Shown here one piece after another: positions 57,303 to 64,000 of a DNA stretch of 64,000 bases. A program made the position numbers and the translations under genes. Source of the stretch: Mesorhizobium sp. 1M-11 (lineage in GTDB: Bacteria; Pseudomonadota; Alphaproteobacteria; Rhizobiales; Rhizobiaceae). The notes under the pieces were generated by a model, which was not told where the DNA came from, did no database searches, and saw only the letters and a list, made by a program, of their open reading frames with translations. The stretch is from positions 434,001-498,000 of the forward strand of contig NZ_LJSD01000011.1 of NCBI RefSeq assembly GCF_001303895.1, written 5' to 3'. Every line of letters starts with the position of its first letter. Positions within the stretch are counted from its first letter, which is position 1.

Positions 57303-59111
57303 CTAGTTGTCACCCATCTTCAGCGCCTCGATGAACGCCGCCTGCGGGATGTCGACCTTGCCGAACTGGCGCATGCGCTTCTTGCCTTCCTTCTGCTTGT
57401 CCAGCAGCTTGCGCTTGCGGGTGACGTCGCCGCCGTAGCACTTGGCGGTCACGTCCTTGCGCAGGGCGGAAATCGTCTCGCGCGCGATCACCTTGCCGCC
57501 GATGGCAGCCTGGATCGGGATCTTGAACATGTGCTGCGGGATCAGCTCCTTCAGCTTCTCGCACATGGCGCGGCCGCGCTTTTCGGCCGCCGTGCGGTGC
57601 ACCAGCATGGAGAGCGCGTCGACCGGCTCTTCATTAACCAGGATCGACATCTTGACGAGGTCGCCTTCCTTGTAGTCGGTCAGGTGATAGTCGAAGGAGG
57701 CATAACCCTTGGAGATCGACTTCAGCCGGTCGTAGAAGTCGAACACCACTTCATTGAGCGGCAGTTCGTAGACCAGCATGGCGCGCTTGCCGACATAGGA
57801 CAGGTCGATCTGGATGCCGCGCCGGTCCTGGCACAGCTTCAGGATGCCGCCGAGATAATCGTCCGGCGTCAGGATGGTAGCGCGGATCCAGGGCTCCTCG
57901 ATGTGGTCGATCTTGACCACGTCGGGCATGTCGGCCGGGTTGTGCAGTTCCTTCACCGTACCGTCGGTCAGCGCCAGGCGGTAGACGACGGAAGGGGCAG
58001 TGGCGATGAGATCGAGGTCGAACTCGCGCTCCAGCCGCTCCTGGATGATCTCCAGATGCAGAAGGCCGAGGAAGCCGCAGCGGAAACCGAAGCCGAGCGC
58101 CGCCGAGGTTTCCATTTCATAGGAGAAGGACGCGTCGTTGAGGCGCAGCTTGCCGACGGCGGCGCGCAGATCCTCGAAATCGGCCGCATCGACCGGGAAC
58201 AGGCCGCAGAACACCACCGGCTGCGCCGGCTTGAAGCCCGGCAGCGCTTCCGCGGTCGGGCGGCGGTCCTCGGTGATGGTGTCACCGACGCGGGTGTCGG
58301 CCACTTCCTTGATCGAAGCGGTGATGAAGCCGAATTCGCCGGGGCCGATCTCGTCGGCCTGGATCATCTTGGGTGTGAAGAAGCCGGTGCGCTCGACTGG
58401 GTATTTGGCGCCGGTGCCCATCATGCGGATGGTCTGGCCCCTCTTGAGCACGCCGTCGATGACGCGCACCAGCACGATGACGCCGAGATAGGCATCGTAC
58501 CAGCTATCGACCAGCATGGCCTTCAGCGGCTTGGCGGCATCGCCCTCGCGCGGCGGCGGCAGCTTGGTGACGATCGCTTCCAGCACCTCCTCGATGCCGA
58601 TGCCGGTCTTGGCCGAAATCAGCACGGCCTCGGAGGCGTCGAGGCCGATCACCTCCTCGACCTGTTCCTTGATGCGGTCCGGCTCGGCCGCAGGCAGGTC
58701 GATCTTGTTCAGCACCACGACGATCTCGTGGTTGGCGTCGATGGCCTGGTAGACATTGGCCAGCGTCTGCGCCTCGACGCCCTGCGAAGCGTCGACCACC
58801 AGCAGCGAACCCTCGCAGGCGCGCAGCGAACGCGACACTTCATAGGCGAAGTCGACATGGCCCGGCGTGTCGATGAGGTTCAGCACATAGTCCTGGCCGT
58901 CCTTGGCCTTGTAGTTCAGGCGCACGGTCTGCGCCTTGATGGTGATGCCGCGCTCGCGCTCGATGTCCATGTTGTCGAGCACCTGCTCGGTCATCTCGCG
59001 CGCCTCCAGCGCGCCGGTCATCTGGATGAGGCGGTCGGCCAATGTCGACTTGCCGTGGTCGATATGGGCCACGATCGAAAAATTGCGGATGTTGGAAATG
59101 GGCGTGCTCAT
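57303..59111 (-). CDS. lepA: Elongation factor 4 (LepA)
   Basis: This is a 602-residue ribosome-associated GTPase. The start at 59111 gives [28 protein letters not shown] (G1); a longer reading to 59147 is unlikely. DTPGHVDF (G3) and [10 protein letters not shown] (G4) follow. The LepA-specific C-terminal domain is visible in [37 protein letters not shown]. The foreign methylase lies immediately downstream. It is divergent from the tadG-like gene. Confidence 0.97.
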   Translation of the reverse strand: MSTPISNIRNFSIVAHIDHGKSTLADRLIQMTGALEAREMTEQVLDNMDIERERGITIKAQTVRLNYKAKDGQDYVLNLIDTPGHVDFAYEVSRSLRACEGSLLVVDASQGVEAQTLANVYQAIDANHEIVVVLNKIDLPAAEPDRIKEQVEEVIGLDASEAVLISAKTGIGIEEVLEAIVTKLPPPREGDAAKPLKAMLVDSWYDAYLGVIVLVRVIDGVLKRGQTIRMMGTGAKYPVERTGFFTPKMIQADEIGPGEFGFITASIKEVADTRVGDTITEDRRPTAEALPGFKPAQPVVFCGLFPVDAADFEDLRAAVGKLRLNDASFSYEMETSAALGFGFRCGFLGLLHLEIIQERLEREFDLDLIATAPSVVYRLALTDGTVKELHNPADMPDVVKIDHIEEPWIRATILTPDDYLGGILKLCQDRRGIQIDLSYVGKRAMLVYELPLNEVVFDFYDRLKSISKGYASFDYHLTDYKEGDLVKMSILVNEEPVDALSMLVHRTAAEKRGRAMCEKLKELIPQHMFKIPIQAAIGGKVIARETISALRKDVTAKCYGGDVTRKRKLLDKQKEGKKRMRQFGKVDIPQAAFIEALKMGDN

Positions 59112-59258
59112 GGCGCGGCCTTTATCAGGGGCGGAATGCTCCGGCAAGCGGCGGGATCGCTGGGGTTGCGCACAGCCGTTAAATCTTTAGCGGTTGTGTT
59201 AGCCGGGCGTTGGAAAGGCGCATGTTATCAGCGGCGCATCGTCACCCGGGATACCCCC

Positions 59259-60308
59259 ATGCGAAAGCTCTGCCTGAAGTTCCTGACCTCCAAGGAAGCC
59301 TCGCTCGTGCCGGCTTTCGCGCTGTCGGCGCTGCCGCTGCTTGCCGTGCTCGGCATCTCGGTGGATTACACATCCGGCATCAACTCGAAGAACGAGATGC
59401 AGAACGCACTGGATGCGGCAACCCTTGCCATCACCACGCTGCCGACCGACACCACCCTGGCCAAGCGGCAGGAAGCGCTGCAGGCCTTCTATACGGCCAA
59501 CAAGGGCGACGGCACGGCGACGCTGACCAGTTTCACGGTCGATACCGACGGCACGGCACATGCCAAGTCCGCGGCAAGCTACAGCATGCCGACCGACTTC
59601 CTGCGGCTCGCCACCATCACCAACGTGTCGATTACCGCGACCTCCGCCGTGACCAAGACGCCGGCGCTGATCAAGGCGACGTTCAAGGTCGACAAGGCCT
59701 CGGGCTGGTGGGACAAGAAGATGACGTTGTTCGGCATACCGTTCGAATCCAAGACCACGCAGGAATTGATGCGGATCACCTATACCTACAACAAGGGCGG
59801 TGACTCCAAAGGCTACGGCACCACGACCGTGTCGGTACCCAATATCAATGGCGTCTACCAGGATGTGCAGACGCAAACCTGCGTCACCAAGAACAAATCC
59901 GACTACGGTCGCAAGAATCCGATTCCCGCCGACGCCATCATCAACGGCGAGAAGGTGACGACCTGCTCCATCACGCTGGATACGACCGGAGGCAAGGGCG
60001 CGGCCATCGATGTAACCAAGATGGACGTCCTCTACCTGCAGATGGACGTGCCATCGGGAAGCCCCAAGGTGCTGAAGTCCAACGACCCGGCAACCTCCAA
60101 CCGTCTCTATATCGATGGCGTCGAGGTCGCGACCGGCAAGACGATCGACATCTTCCGCGTGGTGCCCTGCGGGCAGAGCAGCTCGCAAGCGTGGGAAGAC
60201 GGCGGCAACGCGGTGCCGGCGCCCGTTTCCAATGCGGACTTCTTCTACACAGTCACCGGACAATGCGCCTTTTCACAGCGGCCATCGGAAACGGTCTTGA
60301 CCCAATAA
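59259..60308 (+). CDS. TadG-like pilus-assembly protein
   Basis: This is a 349-residue protein with an N-terminal single transmembrane segment in the TadE/TadG style, SLVPAFALSALPLLAVLGISVDY, followed by NSKNEMQNALDAATLAIT, the typical TadG_N helix, and a large extracytoplasmic, Thr/Asp-rich beta-type region with four cysteines. No other tad/flp genes are near, so it is an orphan. The large frame that continues upstream across lepA in the same phase was rejected as antisense. Confidence 0.75.
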   Translation: MRKLCLKFLTSKEASLVPAFALSALPLLAVLGISVDYTSGINSKNEMQNALDAATLAITTLPTDTTLAKRQEALQAFYTANKGDGTATLTSFTVDTDGTAHAKSAASYSMPTDFLRLATITNVSITATSAVTKTPALIKATFKVDKASGWWDKKMTLFGIPFESKTTQELMRITYTYNKGGDSKGYGTTTVSVPNINGVYQDVQTQTCVTKNKSDYGRKNPIPADAIINGEKVTTCSITLDTTGGKGAAIDVTKMDVLYLQMDVPSGSPKVLKSNDPATSNRLYIDGVEVATGKTIDIFRVVPCGQSSSQAWEDGGNAVPAPVSNADFFYTVTGQCAFSQRPSETVLTQ

Positions 60309-60344
60309 TTCCTGCCCGACCTCAAGTTTACTCTCGTCTGCTCG

Positions 60345-60379
60345 ACCCGCCCGGACCTGTCCGCGGCGGGTTCTTTTTT
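60345..60379 (+). terminator. Intrinsic terminator of the tadG-like gene
   Basis: ACCCGCC and GGCGGGT form a 7-bp stem extended inside by CGGA/TCCG, followed by TCTTTTTTG, 36 bp after the stop. Confidence 0.85.
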
Positions 60380-60477
60380 GCGCGCGAGATCACGAAGCGG
60401 TGATCGGCGTAACGAGAGGCCGCATCGCCGCGAATGTCCGAATGAAGCCGGCGGGCGGCAGCGAAACGGAGCAGGCG

Positions 60478-61185
60478 ATGCGCGAGAAACGCGGCAATCT
60501 GGTTGGGGCGGCGAAAGGCATGGTGGCGGGCGCCTTGCTCATGGCCGGCACATTCGCGGCAGCGGCCCAGCCGCTCACGGTGGTCGAACTCTTCACCAGC
60601 CAGGGCTGCTCGTCCTGTCCGCCGGCCAATGCCAATCTGATCAAGCTGAGAGACAGGCCCGGCGTGCTGGCGCTGTCCTTCGCCGTCACCTACTGGGACT
60701 ATCTCGGCTGGAAGGATACGTTCGGCCGGCAGGAATTCACCGAACGCCAGGTGACTTATGAGCCGGCGCTCGGCCGCAGCGGTCCGTTCACGCCACAGAT
60801 GGTGGTCAACGGGCGCGCGGACACGGTCGGCAACCAGCTTTCCGACATCGAAACGCTGATCGGCAAGGACACGCCGCCTGCCGGGCCGAGCCTGTCGCTG
60901 GCCGATGGCAAGGCCACCATCGGCGCCGGCACGGCACCGGCCAACGGCGCCGACATCTGGCTGGTGCATTACCGGCCAGGCGTGGTCGACGTACCGGTGG
61001 GTCGCGGCGAAAACAGCGGCCACACATTGCCGCACGCCAATGTCGTGCATGCGCTGACCCGTCTCGGCACATGGTCCGGCGAAGCGGCGACGCTATCCCT
61101 TCCGAAGGCCGGCGACGGCCTTGCCACTGCCGTCCTGGTGCAGACGCCGCATGGCGGACCGATCCTGGCCGCGGCCGTCGAATAG
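60478..61185 (+). CDS. DUF1223 secreted thioredoxin-like protein
   Basis: This is a 235-residue protein with a GGAG ribosome-binding site and a signal segment (GMVAGALLMAGTFAAAAQ). The mature part begins LTVVELFTSQGCSSCPPANANL, with the CSSC redox-type motif at the start of a thioredoxin-like fold, and has VTYWDYLGWKDTFG and PQMVVNGRADTVG, signatures of DUF1223. Function of the family is not established; a periplasmic redox role is plausible. It starts the DUF1223-MXKDX-msrA group. Confidence 0.82.
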   Translation: MREKRGNLVGAAKGMVAGALLMAGTFAAAAQPLTVVELFTSQGCSSCPPANANLIKLRDRPGVLALSFAVTYWDYLGWKDTFGRQEFTERQVTYEPALGRSGPFTPQMVVNGRADTVGNQLSDIETLIGKDTPPAGPSLSLADGKATIGAGTAPANGADIWLVHYRPGVVDVPVGRGENSGHTLPHANVVHALTRLGTWSGEAATLSLPKAGDGLATAVLVQTPHGGPILAAAVE

Positions 61186-61300
61186 GCGACCGCGCCAACC
61201 CTCATTCGGCCGGTCCCGGCCCGAAGCATTGCGAAGGCGCTTCAGCGGCTGCGCATAACCGGCGCCGTCAGATGCGCCACCAACCTCGAAGGAGAACACC

Positions 61301-61609
61301 ATGACCCGTCTTGCCCAGATCAGCCTTCCCGCCCTTGCCCTGGCTTTCGCCGCAACCGCTTTTGTCGCCGGCAGCGCACGCGCCGAAGATGCCATGAAAC
61401 CTGCCGACAAGATGGCCACCGAAAAGATGGCTGCGGACTGCAAGGAGAAGGCGGCCATGGAAAAGGACACCATGAAGAAGGACGAGGCCATGAAGGCCTG
61501 CGACGACATGGGGGCGATGAAGACGGACGGAGCCATGAAGTCCGACAACGCCATGAAGCCCGCGGATGCGATGAAACCTGCGGACGCGATGAAACCGAAG
61601 AAGCAGTGA
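61301..61609 (+). CDS. Secreted Met/Lys-rich pentapeptide (MXKDX) repeat protein
   Basis: This is a 102-residue protein with a strong AAGGAGA ribosome-binding site. The signal peptide ends SARA-ED. The mature ~74 residues are a degenerate repeat of pentapeptides of the form M-x-K/P-x-D (MKPAD, MEKDT, MKKDE, MKTDG, MKSDN), with about a dozen methionines and two cysteines. The family is recognised by this repeat (MXKDX). No enzymatic fold is apparent. An exported MsrA is encoded next. Confidence 0.8.
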   Translation: MTRLAQISLPALALAFAATAFVAGSARAEDAMKPADKMATEKMAADCKEKAAMEKDTMKKDEAMKACDDMGAMKTDGAMKSDNAMKPADAMKPADAMKPKKQ

Positions 61610-61620
61610 CTGTGACCCGA

Positions 61621-61641
61621 CCCTCTCCTCCACGGAGAGGG
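61621..61641. terminator. Hairpin after the MXKDX gene
   Basis: CCCTCTCC and GGAGAGGG pair perfectly around TCCAC, 12 bp after the stop. No T-run follows, so termination strength is doubtful. Confidence 0.5.
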
Positions 61642-61731
61642 ACCCTTCACACAGCATCGTGAAAGCCATTTCGCCCGGGCCATCGTATAGTGCGAACCGT
61701 TGCCCGGCCCTTGGATAGAGGAGCCTTACGC

Positions 61732-62472
61732 ATGATCCGACGCAAATCCAAAGCGGCAAAGCCATGGAAGGCTTTCGGCCTGTCCGCGCTGGCAGGCCTC
61801 GCGCTGACTGCCACGGCACTGACCTTCCTGCAGGCGCCCACACGCGCTGCCGAGGAAGCCGTGAAGATCCCGCCGCCCACCGTCGACGAAAAGCCGGCAT
61901 CAGGCTTGCAGAAAGCCGTGTTTGCCGGCGGTTGCTTCTGGGGCGTGCAAGGCGTGTTCCAGCACGTCAAAGGCGTGACGAAAGCCGTTTCCGGCTATGC
62001 CGGCGGGGCGGCCGACACGGCCGAGTACGAGCGCGTCGGCTCGGGTAACACCGGCCATGCCGAATCCGTCGAGATCACCTACGACCCGTCAAAGGTGAGC
62101 TACGGAAAGCTGCTGCAGGTCTATTTCTCGGTGGCGCACAATCCCACCCAGCTCAACTACCAGGGGCCGGATTACGGCACGCAGTACCGATCCACGGTGT
62201 TCGCCGCCGATGCCGGGCAGAAGAAGATCGCCGAGGATTACATCACCCAGCTCGACACGACGAAGGCGTTTCCCGAGAAGATCGTGACGACGCTGGAGAC
62301 CGGCAAGGCGTTCTATCCCGCCGAGGACTATCATCAGGACTTCCTCGAGCGGAACCCGACCTATCCCTACATCGTCTACAACGACCTGCCGAAGATCGAG
62401 AATTTGAAGACGATGTTTCCGGACCTCTATGCGGACAAGCCTGTCCTGGTCATGGCGAGCCCGAAGAGCTGA
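61732..62472 (+). CDS. msrA: Exported peptide-methionine (S)-S-oxide reductase MsrA
   Basis: This is a 246-residue MsrA with a long N-terminal extension containing a membrane or signal segment (GLSALAGLALTATALTFLQA). The catalytic Cys is in FAGGCFWGVQGVFQHVKGV. NTGHAESVEITYDPSKVSY and DYGTQYRSTVF are also typical. Export to the periplasm is inferred from the leader. The start at 61732 follows GAGGAGCC. It reduces Met-S-sulfoxide in proteins. It is in the same direction as the Met-rich MXKDX gene. Confidence 0.92.
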   Translation: MIRRKSKAAKPWKAFGLSALAGLALTATALTFLQAPTRAAEEAVKIPPPTVDEKPASGLQKAVFAGGCFWGVQGVFQHVKGVTKAVSGYAGGAADTAEYERVGSGNTGHAESVEITYDPSKVSYGKLLQVYFSVAHNPTQLNYQGPDYGTQYRSTVFAADAGQKKIAEDYITQLDTTKAFPEKIVTTLETGKAFYPAEDYHQDFLERNPTYPYIVYNDLPKIENLKTMFPDLYADKPVLVMASPKS

Positions 62473-62486
62473 CCGCCGGCCCAGCC

Positions 62487-62528
62487 AAAGAAAACCGCGC
62501 CGCTTTTCTCCGGCACGGTTTTCTTTTG
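62487..62528. terminator. Bidirectional terminator between msrA and the PepSY gene
   Basis: AAAGAAAACCG and CGGTTTTCTTT form an 11-bp stem, with an inner CCG/CGG pair region, followed by a T-rich tail on both strands. It lies between the convergent 3' ends of msrA and the PepSY-like gene. Confidence 0.85.
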
Positions 62529-62547
62529 AGCTATCGGAACGAGCCCC

Positions 62548-62811
62548 TTATTGCAGGTTCATCGGCGTAGCCGTGACCGGATCGTATTTGATTTCGACCT
62601 TGGCGGCGTCCTTGGTGAAATAGGTGACTTCGTAACCCTTGTTGTCCCAGTCGACCTCGTCGATGAAGGCGAAGTCCGGCCGCTGCTCGACCTTGGCGAT
62701 AATCTCCGACAGTTTCTTGGCGTTGGGCGGCGGCACGTCCCTGGCCTGCGCGCCCGCCGGCGCTGCTGCGGCGATCATGGCAATGGCCGCGAAAACAGTG
62801 ATGGCACGCAT
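62548..62811 (-). CDS. Small secreted PepSY-domain protein
   Basis: This is an 87-residue protein with a signal peptide (RAITVFAAIAMIAAAAPAGAQA). The mature part reads KKLSEIIAKVEQRPDFAFIDEVDWDNKGYEVTYF, then KVEIKYDPVTATPMNLQ, the repeat-like beta pattern of PepSY domains. These are thought to inhibit proteases or bind in the periplasm. The start at 62811 follows GGAGGGAATAC; longer reading to 62925 lacks a site. It is monocistronic. Confidence 0.75.
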   Translation of the reverse strand: MRAITVFAAIAMIAAAAPAGAQARDVPPPNAKKLSEIIAKVEQRPDFAFIDEVDWDNKGYEVTYFTKDAAKVEIKYDPVTATPMNLQ

Positions 62812-63051
62812 GTATTCCCTCCGAAATCTGGCGCGCGATGCGCGTTTGCCCGACTGCCCTTTGCATAACTCATCGCATTGACGATCGTTCCGCAAGCCGC
62901 CAGCGCATGAACGTCCCCGAGGCAATTGGCTCCCGTCCTAGCCGCATGGCCAGTGATGGCGAGATATGTCAGCAGGTGCCTTGATTTCGGGTTGCGGGAA
63001 CCGACATTCAGGCGCACAAGGCAAATCCTTTCCAATCAGACCTTTTTCATC

Positions 63052-63978
63052 ATGCAATCCGTCATCTCCGTTTCCGGTGTCTCGAAAACCTATGCCACCG
63101 GCTTCAGCGCGCTGAAGAACATCAATCTCGACATCAGGCGTGGCGAAATCTTCGCTCTTCTCGGCCCCAACGGCGCCGGCAAGACGACGCTGATCTCGAT
63201 CATCTGCGGCATCGTCAACCGCTCGGGCGGCACGGTCACCGTGGACGGTCACGACATCTCGAGCGACTATCGCGCCGCGCGCAGCCTGATCGGGCTGGTG
63301 CCGCAGGAACTCACGGTGGAATCCTTCGAAACGGTGCGCTCGGTGATGGCGTTCAGCCGCGGCCTGTTCGGCAAGCCGGCCGACCCTGCCTTCATCGAAA
63401 AGGTCCTCAAGGACCTGTCGCTGTGGGAAAAGCGCGATTCCAAGATCATCACCCTCTCCGGCGGCATGAAGCGCCGCGTGATGATCGGCAAGGCGTTGTC
63501 GCATGAGCCGAAGATCCTGTTTCTCGACGAGCCGACCGCCGGCGTCGACGTGGAACTGCGCAAGGACATGTGGGCGCTGGTGCGCACCTTGCGGGAATCC
63601 GGCGTCACCATCATCCTCACTACGCACTATATCGAGGAAGCCGAGGAGATGGCCGACCGGGTCGGCGTCATCAACAAGGGCGAGATCATCCTGGTGGAGG
63701 AAAAGGCGGAGCTGATGCGCAAGCTCGGCCGCAAGCTGCTGAAGCTCGAATTGCGCAATCCCCTCACCGCCGTGCCGGCCGGCTTCGAAACCTACAATCT
63801 CGAGCTTTCGCCCGACGGCAGCAGGCTTACCTATACCTATGACAACCAGGCGGAACGGCCAGGTGTCGCCTCGCTGATCCGCGACCTCGACCAGGCCGGC
63901 ATCCAGTTCCGCGATCTCGACACCGAAAACAGTTCGCTGGAGGAGATCTTCGTCTCCCTGGTGAGGAGGCAGTCATGA
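63052..63978 (+). CDS. ABC-2-type exporter ATP-binding protein
   Basis: This is a 308-residue ABC ATPase. Walker A is [14 protein letters not shown] near residue 38, the signature is [16 protein letters not shown] and Walker B is [15 protein letters not shown]. The H-loop follows in [14 protein letters not shown]. The C-terminal extension ([15 protein letters not shown]) is typical of exporters with an ABC-2 permease. Its stop overlaps the ATG of the next gene, which begins a permease-like reading frame. Substrate unknown. Confidence 0.92.
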   Translation: MQSVISVSGVSKTYATGFSALKNINLDIRRGEIFALLGPNGAGKTTLISIICGIVNRSGGTVTVDGHDISSDYRAARSLIGLVPQELTVESFETVRSVMAFSRGLFGKPADPAFIEKVLKDLSLWEKRDSKIITLSGGMKRRVMIGKALSHEPKILFLDEPTAGVDVELRKDMWALVRTLRESGVTIILTTHYIEEAEEMADRVGVINKGEIILVEEKAELMRKLGRKLLKLELRNPLTAVPAGFETYNLELSPDGSRLTYTYDNQAERPGVASLIRDLDQAGIQFRDLDTENSSLEEIFVSLVRRQS

Positions 63979-64000
63979 ACCATCGCGCCGTCTGGGCGAT
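63975..64000 (+). CDS. Start of next gene (probable ABC-2 permease), partial
   Basis: An ATG overlaps the stop of the ABC ATPase gene (ATGA) and opens MNHRAVWAI before the window ends. By position it is expected to be the membrane subunit of the same exporter; sequence alone is too short to say. Confidence 0.55.

Noticed and set aside
57189..59258. A very long plus-strand open frame running antisense across lepA into the TadG-like gene
   Set aside because: Its first ~690 codons mirror lepA and carry His/Asp/Arg/Leu-rich shadow composition. Only the part from 59259 has a signal/TM segment and TadG features.
1..64000. CRISPR arrays, rRNA, tRNA, insertion sequences
   Set aside because: No regularly spaced direct repeats, no rRNA or tRNA signatures, and no transposase-like proteins were seen in either strand.

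Overview
The window is a chromosomal segment of a GC-rich alphaproteobacterium. It is most likely a Hyphomicrobiales (Rhizobiales) species of the Phyllobacteriaceae type (Mesorhizobium, Aminobacter or a relative). The assignment rests on the order deoB-mutM-enoyl-CoA hydratase-rpsT-dnaA, the irr-fabA-fabB-fabI cluster, the tsaB-rimI-plsC-miaB-phoH-ybeY-corC-lnt-XRE-metK-trmB chain, and repeated intergenic palindromes of the kind scattered through rhizobial genomes. Most of the window is core housekeeping DNA. No rRNA, tRNA, transposase or CRISPR array was seen.

Layout. 1-9.3 kb (+): end of deoB, mutM, an enoyl-CoA hydratase, rpsT, a 763-bp gap with DnaA-box-like sites, then dnaA, dnaN, recF, a MoeB/ThiF-family enzyme and a GNAT acetyltransferase. 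9.3-16.2 kb: D-2-hydroxyacid dehydrogenase (-), secreted SH3 protein (+), the Fur-family regulator Irr (-) divergent from fabA-fabB-fabI (+), and a membrane c-di-GMP phosphodiesterase (+). 16.2-29.4 kb (-): an RHH regulator/SRPBCC/RsmC-like operon with a GTTACC operator, rpsO-pnp, corA, and the translation operon rimP-nusA-ylxR-infB-rbfA-truB, which has a terminator in its leader. 29.6-36.6 kb: a small DUF1127-like gene, then a tripartite tricarboxylate transporter (tctCBA), a PgtC-like periplasmic binding protein and the two-component pair tctD-tctE.

36.6-48.4 kb (-): the envelope/tRNA/SAM superoperon tsaB-rimI-plsC-miaB-phoH-ybeY-corC-[arsR-SRPBCC]-lnt-XRE-metK-trmB. The bracketed pair looks like an insertion and carries one of the palindromic repeats at its 3' end. 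48.5-53.4 kb: malate synthase G, a HyuA-type hydantoinase/oxoprolinase and a small lipoprotein. 53.5-57.3 kb is the one clearly foreign stretch. It is visibly AT-richer and holds a DUF262 protein translationally coupled to a RelA/SpoT-domain protein, convergent with a solitary adenine-N6 DNA methylase. This looks like an uncharacterised defence or abortive-infection cassette lodged beside lepA.

57.3-64 kb: lepA (-), an orphan TadG-like protein, a DUF1223 thioredoxin-like protein, a Met/Lys-rich MXKDX repeat protein, an exported MsrA, a small PepSY protein (-), and the start of an ABC-2 exporter operon.

Start sites were chosen from ribosome-binding sites and family N-termini. Several genes appear to use GTG or TTG. 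All family names come from reading motifs by eye, with no database search.
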